From Gordonia sp049847105 (GTDB lineage: Bacteria; Actinomycetota; Actinomycetes; Mycobacteriales; Mycobacteriaceae): a stretch of DNA of 64,000 nt. The notes under the pieces were generated by a model. That model was not told the origin of the DNA and searched no databases. It worked only from the letters and a program-made list of their open reading frames with translations. The first letter of the stretch is position 1. Each line of letters starts with the position of its first letter. This document shows, in pieces, positions 50,826 through 59,837 of the stretch. The stretch spans positions 1,116,001 to 1,180,000 of the forward strand of contig NZ_JBNCNS010000001.1 of assembly GCF_049847105.1 (NCBI RefSeq), written 5' to 3'. Position numbers and translations under genes: made by a program.

Positions 50826-52469
50826 CTACGTCGCGGCGCCTGCGGTCTCGCTGGCGTCGGCGGCGGCGTTCTTGGCCCACCGGTAGTCGGCCTTGCCCGC
50901 CGGGGTTCGCTTGACCTCGTCGACGAACACGACGGTGCGCGGAACCTTGTAGCGGGCGAGGGTCTTTCGACAATGGTCCTGGATCTCTTCCAGCGTCGGC
51001 TCGATCGCGCCATCGGCCACCTGGATGACGGCCGCCACGCGCTGACCGTAACGCTCGTCGGGCACCGGGACGACCAGTGCGTCGGCGACCGCGGGATGCG
51101 CATGAAGTTCGGCTTCGACCTCTTCGGCGTACACCTTCTCGCCGCCGGTGTTGATGCACTGCGACCCGCGACCGAGGAACACGATTGTGCCGTCGGCCTC
51201 CACCGTGCCCATGTCGCCCAGGATCGATATCCGGGTGCCGTCCGGCAGGGTCGGGAAGGTCTTCGCGGTCTTCGCCTCGTCCTTGTAGTAGCCGAGCGGG
51301 ACATTGCCGATGCGCGCGATGTAGCCCACATCGCCGGAACCGGGCTCGATCTTGTTGAGCGACTCGTCGACCACCATCATCCGATCGGTCGGCGGCACCC
51401 GGAGATTCCCGTTGTCGTCCATCATGATCTCGCCGTCGTTGCCCGACTCCGATGCACCGAAGTTGTCGCGCAACACCAGATCCGACTTCACCGCCAAGAA
51501 GCGGTCGCGCACATGCTGCGACCAGATCGCGCCACCGGACGTCACCGAGAACAGCGACGACAGGTCGACCTCATCGGTGCGACGCTCGAACTCCTCGACG
51601 AGCGGCATTCCCATGGCATCACCGACGATGAGGATGATCTGAACCTTCTCCGCCTCGACCGCGGACACGATGGCGACGGGGTCGAAGTCCCGCTCGATGA
51701 CGAGCCGCCCGCCGAGGGTGAAGAAGGTGAACAGCGAGTACGACGCGGCACCATGCATCAGCGGAGCCGCAAGCAGGAAGGCGATCGACGGGAAATCCTT
51801 GACCGCAGTGGCGATCTCGGCCAGGTCTTTCCGAGCCTCGCCGTACGGGTTCCCGCCCGACAGCGGCTTCCGGAAGAAGTCGTCGTGCTGCCACATGACG
51901 CCCTTGGGGTAGCCCGTGGTGCCGCCGGTGTAGAGGAGGTACAGCTCCTCGCCGTTGCGCGCCTCGAAGTCACGTTCGGTTGACTTCGTGTCCGAATCGG
52001 CGAACGACACGATCTCCACGGATCGGTCACCCGGGAGATCGACTGCGGCGTCCGACAGCTCGTTCTCGACCGCACCGATCACCAGAACGGTGCGGACCGA
52101 GGGCAGCTCGGGCAACAGCGCGGCCACGCTGCGCTGGTGTTCGGGAAGCTCGACGATGATCGCGCGCGAGTCCGAGTTATCGAAGATGTACTGCAGTTCG
52201 GGATTTGTGTAGCGATAGTTGATGTTCACCGGCACGGCACGGATCTTCAGCAACCCCAGCAGGCTGGTCACGTGCTCGACACTGTTCTTCAGGAACAGCG
52301 AGACGTTGTCGTGGGCGCCGATCCCGGCACCCGACAGCATATGTGCGACCTGGTTGGCCAGCCCGTCGAGTTCGGCATAGCTGATCTGACGCCCCTGGTA
52401 GCTCAGCGCGATGCGCTCGGGCACCGAATCGGCGACCGTCTCGAACACGTCGGCCAGATTGAACTTCAT
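50826..52469 (-). CDS. FadD19-like steroid side-chain acyl-CoA synthetase
   Basis: A 547-residue ANL ligase. Motifs are LYLLYTGGTTGYPKGVMWQ (AMP binding, about residues 178-196), DNFGASESG and the hinge GRGSQCINTGGEKVY. The C-terminal catalytic lysine is in VKRTPAGKADYRWAK, a tail shared with M. tuberculosis FadD19 and FadD17. FadD19 activates the carboxylate of the sterol side chain. It lies 27 bases after the ltp2 stop, at the end of the side-chain operon. Whether it acts on C8, C5 or C3 side chains cannot be decided here, so no fixed symbol is given. Confidence 0.88.
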   Translation of the reverse strand: MKFNLADVFETVADSVPERIALSYQGRQISYAELDGLANQVAHMLSGAGIGAHDNVSLFLKNSVEHVTSLLGLLKIRAVPVNINYRYTNPELQYIFDNSDSRAIIVELPEHQRSVAALLPELPSVRTVLVIGAVENELSDAAVDLPGDRSVEIVSFADSDTKSTERDFEARNGEELYLLYTGGTTGYPKGVMWQHDDFFRKPLSGGNPYGEARKDLAEIATAVKDFPSIAFLLAAPLMHGAASYSLFTFFTLGGRLVIERDFDPVAIVSAVEAEKVQIILIVGDAMGMPLVEEFERRTDEVDLSSLFSVTSGGAIWSQHVRDRFLAVKSDLVLRDNFGASESGNDGEIMMDDNGNLRVPPTDRMMVVDESLNKIEPGSGDVGYIARIGNVPLGYYKDEAKTAKTFPTLPDGTRISILGDMGTVEADGTIVFLGRGSQCINTGGEKVYAEEVEAELHAHPAVADALVVPVPDERYGQRVAAVIQVADGAIEPTLEEIQDHCRKTLARYKVPRTVVFVDEVKRTPAGKADYRWAKNAAADASETAGAAT

Positions 52470-52496
52470 TGTCTTTCTCCCTTTTGCTGAACTCGC

Positions 52497-53681
52497 CTAG
52501 TTGACCTGAGACCGCGTGAGCACCAGACCGCTGGTGGGGACCCCCGTACCCGCGGTGACCACGATCTTGTCGGCGTTCTCGACCTGATTGACCGAATCGC
52601 CACGTATCTGTCGGACCGCCTCCGCGATCCCGTTCATCCCGTGAATGTAGGCCTCACCGAGTTGTCCCCCATGGGTGTTCAGAGGCAGCTCGCCACCGAC
52701 CTCGAGCGCGCCCGGGCGCCGGACGAAGTCTTTCGCCTCTCCTCGACCACAGAACCCCAACTCCTCGAGCTGCATCAGCGTGTAAGGAGTGAAGTGGTCG
52801 TAGAGGATGGCCATGTCCATGTCGGACGGACCGAGCCCCGACTGCTTCCACAACTGCCGGCCCACCAGGCCCATCTCCGGAAGGCCCGCGAGGTCGTCGC
52901 GGTAGTAGCTCGACATGATGAACTGGTCGTCGGCGCTTCCGGCCGCTGCCGCGGAGATCACCGCGGGCACTTGCGGCAGGTCGCGGGCGCGCTCGGCCGA
53001 CACCACCACGATGGCCACGCCACCGTCGGATTCCTGGCAGCAGTCGAGGAGGTGCAACGGCTCGGCGATGTAGCGGGAGGACTGGTGGTCTTCCAGCGTG
53101 ATCGGCTTGCCGTGAAAGAACGCGTTGGGGTTGACCGCGGCATGTTTGCGGTCGACCACCGCGATTCGGCCGAAATCCTCACTGGTTGCACCATATTCGT
53201 GCATATACCGCTGAGCGACCATCGCGACGAACGCGGCCGGCGTAGACAGGCCGTGCGGGTAGGAGAATGCGTTGTCGGTGCCCGACGAGTTCTCCTGATT
53301 GGCGACGGCACTGTTGACCTGACCGAATCGGAGGCCGGATCGTTCGTTGAAGGCCCGGTAGGCGACGACGACGTCGGCCACTCCGGTCGCAACGGCCATC
53401 GCCGCCTGTTGCACGGTCGCGCAAGCCGCACCACCGCCGTAATGGATGCGGGAGAAGTAGGTCATCTCCTTGATGCCCACCGCACGCGCCACAGCGATCT
53501 CGGCGTTGGTGTCCATCGTGAAGGAGACCAGACCGTCGACGTCCGCCGGAGTGAGCCCGGCATCTGCCACGGCGGCCGACACGGCCTCGGCGGCCAATCG
53601 CAACTCACTGCGCCCGGAATCCTTGGAGAACTCGGTGGCGCCGATGCCGGCGATCGCAGCCTGTCCGGAGAGCCCGGCCAT
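52497..53681 (-). CDS. ltp2: Steroid retro-aldolase thiolase-like protein, Ltp2
   Basis: A 394-residue lipid-transfer/thiolase-fold protein. Ltp2 with the DUF35 domain of ChsH2 cleaves the 17-hydroxy-steroid-CoA to androstenedione-type ketone plus propionyl-CoA. The fold shows AAIAGIGATEFSKDSGRSEL, HYGGGAACATVQQAAMAVAT and the C-terminal NTHGGQLGEAYIHGMNGIAE. The start is ATG 53681, one base overlapping the chsH1 stop, with GGAAAGGAAG upstream; a GTG one codon earlier is possible. Gene order chsH2-chsH1-ltp2 matches Rv3542c-Rv3541c-Rv3540c. Confidence 0.93.
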   Translation of the reverse strand: MAGLSGQAAIAGIGATEFSKDSGRSELRLAAEAVSAAVADAGLTPADVDGLVSFTMDTNAEIAVARAVGIKEMTYFSRIHYGGGAACATVQQAAMAVATGVADVVVAYRAFNERSGLRFGQVNSAVANQENSSGTDNAFSYPHGLSTPAAFVAMVAQRYMHEYGATSEDFGRIAVVDRKHAAVNPNAFFHGKPITLEDHQSSRYIAEPLHLLDCCQESDGGVAIVVVSAERARDLPQVPAVISAAAAGSADDQFIMSSYYRDDLAGLPEMGLVGRQLWKQSGLGPSDMDMAILYDHFTPYTLMQLEELGFCGRGEAKDFVRRPGALEVGGELPLNTHGGQLGEAYIHGMNGIAEAVRQIRGDSVNQVENADKIVVTAGTGVPTSGLVLTRSQVN

Positions 53682-54106
53682 CACGACTTCCTTTCCGTGG
53701 TCTGCCCGTGGGTGAGGGTGACCGTCGAGATCACATGCTTTCCCAGGGAATTGGTCCCGGTCACCGACACGGTGATCACGCCGTCGGTGACGTCGGTGAC
53801 CTCACCGGCGAAGGTAACCGAGTCGTAGGCATACCAGGGCACACCGAGTTTCAGGGAGATCGATCGAATCCGCGCGGTCGGTCCCGCCCAGTCGGTGACG
53901 AAGCGCTCGACGAGACCGGTGTCGGTGAGGATGTTGACGAAGATGTCCTTGGAACCCTTGGCCTGTGCGAGATCCCGGTCGTGGTGTACGTCCTGGAAGT
54001 CGCGGGTGGCCAGCGCGGTCGCAACGACGAACGTCGGGGTGGCCTCGATCGTCAGCGGCGGCAACGTGTCTGCCACCTGAACCGGTTGGGGTGCAAGGGC
54101 GGTCAC
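53681..54106 (-). CDS. chsH1: MaoC-type hydratase subunit, ChsH1
   Basis: A 141-residue single hot-dog protein. ChsH1 pairs with the N-terminal domain of ChsH2 to hydrate the 3-oxo-pregna-4,17-diene-20-carboxyl-CoA double bond. The hydratase motif is TRDFQDVHHDRDLAQAKGSK, followed by IFVNILTDTGLVERFVTDW. The start is a GTG at 54106 overlapping the chsH2 stop (GTGA), preceded by GAGGAGGGAAAG. Length and position match Rv3541c. Confidence 0.92.
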   Translation of the reverse strand: MTALAPQPVQVADTLPPLTIEATPTFVVATALATRDFQDVHHDRDLAQAKGSKDIFVNILTDTGLVERFVTDWAGPTARIRSISLKLGVPWYAYDSVTFAGEVTDVTDGVITVSVTGTNSLGKHVISTVTLTHGQTTERKS

Positions 54107-55155
54107 GACTTTCCCTCCTCGACGGGTGTGAATGCGTACAGGGTCCACGAGTCGGCTTCGGTGTCGGCGTCGGTCGGGAAATCGAGATATGTCGCCTCGA
54201 CCGGCAGGCCCACCCGCACCTGATCTGGCGTGATGCCGCGGAGCTCGCCCAGCATGCGGACGCCTTCGTCGAGTTCGACGAGTGCCACCACGAACGGCAG
54301 TTGGCGGCCGGGTACCTTCGGCGCGTGATGGACGACGTAGCTGTAGACGGTTCCACGCCCCGTGGAGACCACGTAATCCGTCTCCGGCACAAGGCCGTCC
54401 GCTTGGCGCGGCTTCCAGGTGGCTGGGATCGGCGGATGTCGCAGCGTCCCGTCGGCCACTTTCTGAATCCGCAACTCGTGCTGCGCGACGCCGTCCCAGA
54501 AGAACGTGGTGTCTCGCGAAGCGCTCGGCTTGAGCATGCGAGTCGGATCGAGATCCTCGGGAACCGTCGTGGCCACATCTGCCTCCGCCTCCGATGACGG
54601 CGGGCGGAACTTCAGGATGCGGAACGACATCTCGGCGACCACCTCGTCCCCGACGGACCACACGTTGCGGGTGGTGAAGAACCATCCCTCACCGAGCGCG
54701 GTGTTCTTGGGGCCGACCACGTCGACGAGTTCGGCCGACAGGCTGACCTCTTCGCCGGGTTCGGTGTAGCGGTGATAGACGGTGTCGCAGTTGGTCGCGA
54801 CGACGGAGGTGTAGCCCGCGTCGTCCAACAGTTCGCTGGCGCGACCGAGCGGATCGTCCGTGGTGCGCTTGCCGTGCAGGCCACGCATCGTCCAGACCTG
54901 GGCCATGGCCGGCGGCGCGACCACACCGGGATGGCCCGCCGCACGCGCCACCGATTCGTCGACATAGATGGGGTTCTCGTCCCCCATCGCCTCGACCCAG
55001 TTGTTGATCATCGGCTGGTTGATCGGGTCACGCCCGGTGACGGGTGCGCTGCGGCCGTCGGCCTTGATGGCTTCTGCGGCAGCACGGATCTCGTCGGCGG
55101 AGGTCTCGATACGCCCCTCGTCCCTCGGGGCCACTCGACCGGCAGTTCGGCTCAT
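54103..55155 (-). CDS. chsH2: MaoC/DUF35 fusion, ChsH2
   Basis: A 350-residue fusion. Residues about 40-180 are a MaoC hot-dog hydratase domain (DPINQPMINNWVEAMGDENP, HPGVVAPPAMAQVWTMRGLH) that pairs with ChsH1. Residues about 200-345 are a DUF35 OB-fold domain (RIQKVADGTLRHPPIPATW, VYSYVVHHAPKVPGRQLPFV) that forms the aldolase with Ltp2. The cysteines of the rubredoxin-like zinc finger common in DUF35 are absent. The ATG overlaps the chsE2 stop (ATGA). Codons 6-17 come from an intergenic-type repeat (55100-55144), so the first 20 or so residues may be an acquired extension. Confidence 0.92.
   Translation of the reverse strand: MSRTAGRVAPRDEGRIETSADEIRAAAEAIKADGRSAPVTGRDPINQPMINNWVEAMGDENPIYVDESVARAAGHPGVVAPPAMAQVWTMRGLHGKRTTDDPLGRASELLDDAGYTSVVATNCDTVYHRYTEPGEEVSLSAELVDVVGPKNTALGEGWFFTTRNVWSVGDEVVAEMSFRILKFRPPSSEAEADVATTVPEDLDPTRMLKPSASRDTTFFWDGVAQHELRIQKVADGTLRHPPIPATWKPRQADGLVPETDYVVSTGRGTVYSYVVHHAPKVPGRQLPFVVALVELDEGVRMLGELRGITPDQVRVGLPVEATYLDFPTDADTEADSWTLYAFTPVEEGKS
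55100..55144. repeat. Copy of the GGTCTCGATACG element inside chsH2
   Basis: AGGTCTCGATACGCCCCTCG then CCACTCGACCGGCAG is the same element as the left end of the repeat at 44979, including the flanking GAGG and GACCGGC. Here it is read in frame on the minus strand as GRVAPRDEGRIET. Confidence 0.8.
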
Positions 55156-56315
55156 CGCTTCGCCCTCGGCAATCCCAGTCCGGAGGTCGCGATCATGTCG
55201 CGCATGACCTCGTTGACACCACCGCCGAAGGTGATCACCACATTGCGCTTCTGCTGGACGTCCAACCAGTCGACCAGCGCCGCGGTCTCCGGATCGGTGA
55301 AATCTCCGTAGCGCCCGACGATCTCGTTGATGAGGCGGCCGATGGTCTGGAGACGCTCGGTGGCGAAAACCTTGGTCGCGGCGGCATCGGCCATCGAGAT
55401 CGCCTCTCCGGTGGATGCGACCTGCCAGTTCAGCAACTCGTTGATCCGGGCGTAGGCCTCGATCTCGGCGAGCGCGCGACGGACGTCGGGGTGCTTGGCG
55501 ATCACCGTGCCATCGGAACCGGGCTGTTGGGACCACGCCCTGATACGGGCCGCGAGGCCGTCGATGCGGCCGGCCGGGCCGAGCATGACGCGTTCGTGGT
55601 TGAGCTGCGTGGTGATCAGCTTCCAGCCGCCGCCCTCGTCGCCGACACGCATCGACACCGGCACGCGGACGTTGTTGTAGTACGTCGCGTTCACGTGGTG
55701 TGCCCCGTCGGCGGTGATGATCGGGGTCCAGCTGAAGCCGGGGTCCTTGGTGTCGACGATCAGAATCGAGATGCCCTTGTGTTTGGGGGCTTCCTTGTCG
55801 GTCCGGACGGCCAGCCAGATGTAGTCGGCGTCGTGCGCACCGGTGGTGAAGATCTTCTGCCCGTTGACAACATAGTGATCCCCGTCGAGGACGGCACTCG
55901 TGGTCAAGGAGGCGAGATCGGTGCCGGCCTCCGGCTCCGTGTAGCCGATGGCGAAATGCACTTCACCGGCGAGGATGTCGGGCAGGAACCTGTCCTTCAG
56001 TTCCGGTGTGCCGTGAACCTGCAACGTGGGTCCGACGGTCTGCAGCGTCACCGCAGGCAACGGCACATCGGCGCGGACCGCCTCATTGGTGAAGATCTGC
56101 TGCTCGATCTCACCGAAACCCTTGCCGCCGTACTCTTTCGGCCAGCCGACTCCGAGCCGACCGTCTTTGCCCATCTGCCGGATGACCTTGCGGTACGTCT
56201 CGCCGTGGCGCTCGGTGAGCATCGCCTCGGCATCGGCCGGGCTGACCAGGTTCGCGAAGTACTCGCGGAGCTCGGCACGGAGCGCCTTCTGCTCCGGGGT
56301 GAGATCAATGAACAT
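55152..56315 (-). CDS. chsE2: Acyl-CoA dehydrogenase subunit, ChsE2 (FadE29)
   Basis: A 387-residue acyl-CoA dehydrogenase, the same length as FadE29. ChsE1 and ChsE2 form a heterotetramer that dehydrogenates the three-carbon side chain. The domain shows MFIDLTPEQKALRAELREYF, the FAD/substrate region FAIGYTEPEAGTDLASLTTS, and INEIVGRYGDFTDPETAALV near the end. The start ATG 56315 overlaps the end of chsE1 by 11 bases. It ends in ATGA overlap with chsH2, so coupling is tight. Confidence 0.93.
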   Translation of the reverse strand: MFIDLTPEQKALRAELREYFANLVSPADAEAMLTERHGETYRKVIRQMGKDGRLGVGWPKEYGGKGFGEIEQQIFTNEAVRADVPLPAVTLQTVGPTLQVHGTPELKDRFLPDILAGEVHFAIGYTEPEAGTDLASLTTSAVLDGDHYVVNGQKIFTTGAHDADYIWLAVRTDKEAPKHKGISILIVDTKDPGFSWTPIITADGAHHVNATYYNNVRVPVSMRVGDEGGGWKLITTQLNHERVMLGPAGRIDGLAARIRAWSQQPGSDGTVIAKHPDVRRALAEIEAYARINELLNWQVASTGEAISMADAAATKVFATERLQTIGRLINEIVGRYGDFTDPETAALVDWLDVQQKRNVVITFGGGVNEVMRDMIATSGLGLPRAKR

Positions 56316-57417
56316 GTGCTGCCTGCGCTTTCGAATCGAGCCGCGCATCGGAATCGTCGGCGACCTCGTCCAGACGGGCATCGGCACCGCCGATCAGCCG
56401 GGCGAGATCCTTGGCAATGGAGAAGTAGCGATGCAGAGGATAGGTCACGTCGACGCCGATCCCGCCGTGCAGGTGGGTCATGGTGCGCATGGTCGCCGGG
56501 ATCTCCGCCGCCAGCCAATACGACGCGATCCCGAGATCCTGTGTGGCGTCGAGCCCTTCGGCCATCCGCCACGCTGCCGCCGTGGTCGCGAGATCCATCG
56601 AGCGCTCGATCACGTAGATGTCGGCGAGCTGCTGACCCACTGCCTGGAAGAGCGCGATCGGCTTGCCGAACTGCTCGCGCCCGGTCACATGGTCGGCGGT
56701 GAGCCGGGTCGCACCGGCCACCAGGCCGTCGGCATAGGCCGACAGCACCAGCCGGTAGCGATCGCGCAGCACCGAGACATCGGCGGTGAGGACATCGGCC
56801 TCATCGATCTCGACATCGTCGAAACGCACCGTGTACTCGCCCCACCCGCTCGAGGTGGGTGTCCGCGAGATGGTGACGCCCGGCTTGTCGGCGGAAACCA
56901 TCACGACGCCGCCGTCGGTCGACACCACGAGAGCCGCGGCGCCGTCCGCGTGCAGCACACCGGTCTTCGTTCCGGTCAGCCGACCGTCACGGATCGTGGT
57001 GCGCGGTGTCGGCGTCAGGGTGTCGCCCTGCTCGCCGATGGCCACCGCATGCCACGCCGCACCCTGCAATGTTGGGCCCCACGCCGCGCGCGATGCCGCC
57101 GATGCGTGGCGCAGCGTGAGCGCCGAGGTGAGCGTTCCGAGTGCGGGCGTGACCGCCGCGGACTCACCCATCTTCCGCAACAGCGGCAAGAGATCGATCA
57201 CGGCGACGTCGTCGCCGTCGAGATCGGCCGGGAGCGGCAACGCCATCAGCCCGGCGTCGGCGATCGATCGCCAGAGAACGTCGTCGAACGCACCCGTCAC
57301 CTCCGGGCCGAAACCCCGCTGACCGAACTTGGTCTCCCAGTCCGGCTGGTGCCGGGCAAAAACCTCCGCGGCGGCATCGCGTACCGCGACCGCCGTGTCG
57401 TCGAGGGCAAAGTCCAC
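56305..57417 (-). CDS. chsE1: Acyl-CoA dehydrogenase subunit, ChsE1 (FadE28)
   Basis: A 370-residue acyl-CoA dehydrogenase-fold protein, partner of ChsE2. Features include FALDDTAVAVRDAAAEVFAR at the start, FGKPIALFQAVGQQLADIYV and ATMRTMTHLHGGIGVDVTYP near the C-terminus. The start is taken as GTG 57417 with AAGGAGG seven bases before; a TTG at 57438 would ignore that site. A perfect KstR box lies 23 bases upstream. It leads chsE1-chsE2-chsH2-chsH1-ltp2-fadD, equivalent to the M. tuberculosis igr operon without cyp125. Confidence 0.9.
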   Translation of the reverse strand: MDFALDDTAVAVRDAAAEVFARHQPDWETKFGQRGFGPEVTGAFDDVLWRSIADAGLMALPLPADLDGDDVAVIDLLPLLRKMGESAAVTPALGTLTSALTLRHASAASRAAWGPTLQGAAWHAVAIGEQGDTLTPTPRTTIRDGRLTGTKTGVLHADGAAALVVSTDGGVVMVSADKPGVTISRTPTSSGWGEYTVRFDDVEIDEADVLTADVSVLRDRYRLVLSAYADGLVAGATRLTADHVTGREQFGKPIALFQAVGQQLADIYVIERSMDLATTAAAWRMAEGLDATQDLGIASYWLAAEIPATMRTMTHLHGGIGVDVTYPLHRYFSIAKDLARLIGGADARLDEVADDSDARLDSKAQAAHVH

Positions 57418-57439
57418 CCCACTGCCTCCTTGCGACAAT

Positions 57440-57453
57440 TAGAACCTGTTCTA
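57440..57453. promoter_or_regulatory. KstR operator upstream of chsE1
   Basis: TAGAACCTGTTCTA is a near-perfect palindrome fitting TNNAACNNGTTNNA. The 18 bases CAATTAGAACCTGTTCTA are identical to those at the kstR/fadE34 promoter. It gives the chsE1 operon its own promoter independent of fadE34. Confidence 0.88.
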
Positions 57454-57535
57454 GTTGTATCAGACGGGTTTGCGCCTGTGTCCGCTACCGGCCCCCATCT
57501 GCCAATTCGATGCCGAAATCGCATATTCGGCGGGA

Positions 57536-59716
57536 TCAACCGCGGGGCAAACCGAGAATCCGTTCCGCTGCTGCGGTGCGCAAGATCTGCGTCGTCCCGC
57601 CGGCGATCGAGAGACACCGGTTTTGGAGGAACGCGTCCGAGGCATCACCGGCCACCACCGCGTCCGTACCGAGAAGATCCAGGGCGAATTCCGGAACCGC
57701 CTGGCGGTGCCGGACGCCGATCAGTTTCCGCACGCTCGACAGCGCACCCGGATCGTGCCCGGCCAACCGCTGGGTCACCGCACGCGCGTCGATCACCTGC
57801 CCGACGTGCGCCTCGGCGACGAGTCCGCCGAGGGTCGCCATCTCGTCGGGTTCGAGAGTCCTGGGCATGTCCACGATCTGGCGCAGCAGGGCGTCCATCT
57901 CCTTGCCCAGTCCCGATCCGCCCATGGCCACCCGTTCATTGGCAAGCGTCGTACGTGCCAGCCGCCACCCACCGTTGATCTCGCCGACCACACAGTCGTC
58001 GGGGACGAACACGTCGTCGAGGAATACCTCGTTGAAGTTGGCCCGGCCGGTCAGTTCACGCAGCGGCCGGATGTCGATGCCCGCCGAGGTCATGTCGATG
58101 ACGAAATAGGTGATGCCCTTGTGCTTCGGCGCATCCGGATCGGTCCGGGCAAGACAGACCCCCCAGGTGGCGTTGTGCGCCTGAGACGTCCAGATCTTCT
58201 GTCCCTGCAGCTGCCAGCCACCATCGACCCGGGTGGCCCTGGTCCGCAGTGCGGCCAGATCCGAACCGGCCTCGGGTTCGCTGAACAACTGACACCACAC
58301 GATGTCGCCGGCGAGCGTCGGCCCGACGAAACGGTCCCGCTGCGTGTCGGTGCCGTGTTCGAGGATCGTCGGGATGGCCCAGGCACCGATCACCAGGTCC
58401 GGGCGGTCCACCCCGGCCCGCTCGAACTCGCCGTCGATCAGGAGTTGGAGTGCCGGCTCGGCCGACAGACCGTACGGCGTGGGCCAGTGGGGCATCAGAT
58501 AGCCGGATTCCGCCATCGCCTGACGACGCTTGTCGGGCTCGGCGGCCTTGATCGCGGCGACCGCCTCCCGTACCTCGGGGCGACGTTCTTCCACGGCCGA
58601 CAGGTCTATCTCGAAATCCCGCCGCGCGCCCTGGAGCCCGAGACGACCCAGCTGACGACGGGCCTCGACGGCCTGCCCCAGTGCGGCTCGCGCCGTCATC
58701 GCCGATCGCAGATAGAGGTGGGCGTCGTGCTCGAAGGTGAAGCCGATCCCACCGAGCACCTGGACACAGTCCTTGGCGTTGGCGACCGCGGCGTCGGCGA
58801 CGATGGTGTCGGCAGCGCATCTGCTGATCCGGAGTTGCGCATGCGCGCGTTCGGGTTCCGCGCTGACGAGCACGTCGTCGACGGCGCGCGCGAGGTCCCA
58901 GGCCACCGCCGTGAGTTCTTCGCTCCGGCAGAGCATGTCGGCGCAGATGTGTTTGATCGCCTGGAACGAACCGATCGGCGCACCGAACTGGGTCCGCACC
59001 TTCGCGTAGTCCACCGCGGTATCGAGGGCCCACCGGGCGACGCCGCTCTGATAGGCGGCGAGCGTCGCGGACAGCACGCCCGCCACGAGATCCGGGTCGT
59101 CGAGGGTGACGAGCTCCGACGGTTCGACCGACGTGACGCGAACCCGCGAGATCGACTCGCCGCCACTCACGGGCGCCTGCGGCGTCACGTCGACGACGCC
59201 GACCCCGGACGGCAGGATGCGCCACACGCGATCACCGTCGACCTGCAGCGGGATCAGCAACACGCAGCCGTCGACATAGCCGGGGACCGATCCGAGATCG
59301 ATCTGGCCGTCGCGGAGTTCCGTTGCCCCGACGCCCGCGAAGGCGGATGCCGGGGCCGCAGCGGCCACTTCACCTGCCGCGAGCCGAGCGAGCAGACCGT
59401 CGGCCCGGTCGTCAGTGCTGCGGGAGAGCCCGAGAGCCGCTGCGACGGTGGGACTGATCGGCCCCGGCACGAGGCTGCGGCCGCACTGTTCGATCATCGC
59501 GGCGACGTCGGTGAAGGTGGCGCCGAAACCCCCATGTTCCTCGGGCAGCGCCGCCGCGAACACGCCGAATTCGGCGAGTTGGGCGAGCAGCCCGGTCCAT
59601 TGATCCGCCGGTTTGTCGATATCCGCGCGGACCAGTTCGGTGGTCTGGACACCATGTGCCCAGGTTGCGATCGCGTCACAGACGGCGATCTGTTCGGCTG
59701 TCGTGGCGATTGTCAC
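57536..59716 (-). CDS. fadE34: Double-length acyl-CoA dehydrogenase, ChsE3/FadE34-like
   Basis: A 726-residue protein made of two acyl-CoA dehydrogenase domains in tandem, like FadE34 (ChsE3) of M. tuberculosis, which acts on the five-carbon sterol side chain. The N-terminal half (about 1-330) includes KVRTQFGAPIGSFQAIKHIC; the C-terminal half (about 370-726) has the fuller FAD/substrate set, VWCQLFSEPEAGSDLAALRT, WTSQAHNATWGVCLAR and IAGGTTQILRTAAAERILG. The GTG start at 59716 has AGAGGAA upstream. It is divergent from kstR, exactly as Rv3573c is from Rv3574, and a KstR box lies between. Confidence 0.92.
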   Translation of the reverse strand: MTIATTAEQIAVCDAIATWAHGVQTTELVRADIDKPADQWTGLLAQLAEFGVFAAALPEEHGGFGATFTDVAAMIEQCGRSLVPGPISPTVAAALGLSRSTDDRADGLLARLAAGEVAAAAPASAFAGVGATELRDGQIDLGSVPGYVDGCVLLIPLQVDGDRVWRILPSGVGVVDVTPQAPVSGGESISRVRVTSVEPSELVTLDDPDLVAGVLSATLAAYQSGVARWALDTAVDYAKVRTQFGAPIGSFQAIKHICADMLCRSEELTAVAWDLARAVDDVLVSAEPERAHAQLRISRCAADTIVADAAVANAKDCVQVLGGIGFTFEHDAHLYLRSAMTARAALGQAVEARRQLGRLGLQGARRDFEIDLSAVEERRPEVREAVAAIKAAEPDKRRQAMAESGYLMPHWPTPYGLSAEPALQLLIDGEFERAGVDRPDLVIGAWAIPTILEHGTDTQRDRFVGPTLAGDIVWCQLFSEPEAGSDLAALRTRATRVDGGWQLQGQKIWTSQAHNATWGVCLARTDPDAPKHKGITYFVIDMTSAGIDIRPLRELTGRANFNEVFLDDVFVPDDCVVGEINGGWRLARTTLANERVAMGGSGLGKEMDALLRQIVDMPRTLEPDEMATLGGLVAEAHVGQVIDARAVTQRLAGHDPGALSSVRKLIGVRHRQAVPEFALDLLGTDAVVAGDASDAFLQNRCLSIAGGTTQILRTAAAERILGLPRG

Positions 59717-59751
59717 GCTATTCCTCTGTATGTCAGGTTGTGACGGGCAAT

Positions 59752-59765
59752 TAGAACCTGTTCTA
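59752..59765. promoter_or_regulatory. KstR operator between fadE34 and kstR
   Basis: TAGAACCTGTTCTA in the 121-base divergent gap, 36 bases before the fadE34 start. It should repress both fadE34 and kstR itself, as known for KstR autoregulation. Confidence 0.9.
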
Positions 59766-59837
59766 ATATGCCATGGGTGGTTGCCAACCGGTAGGCACCC
59801 TTCAGGAACCGAAACACGTGAGGATGTCTTCGACCAC

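Noticed and set aside
57455..59743. A 762-codon open frame on the plus strand opposite fadE34
   Set aside because: It is the antisense shadow of a high-G+C gene. It has no start signal, no recognisable domain and biased low-complexity composition, while the minus-strand product is a clear double acyl-CoA dehydrogenase.
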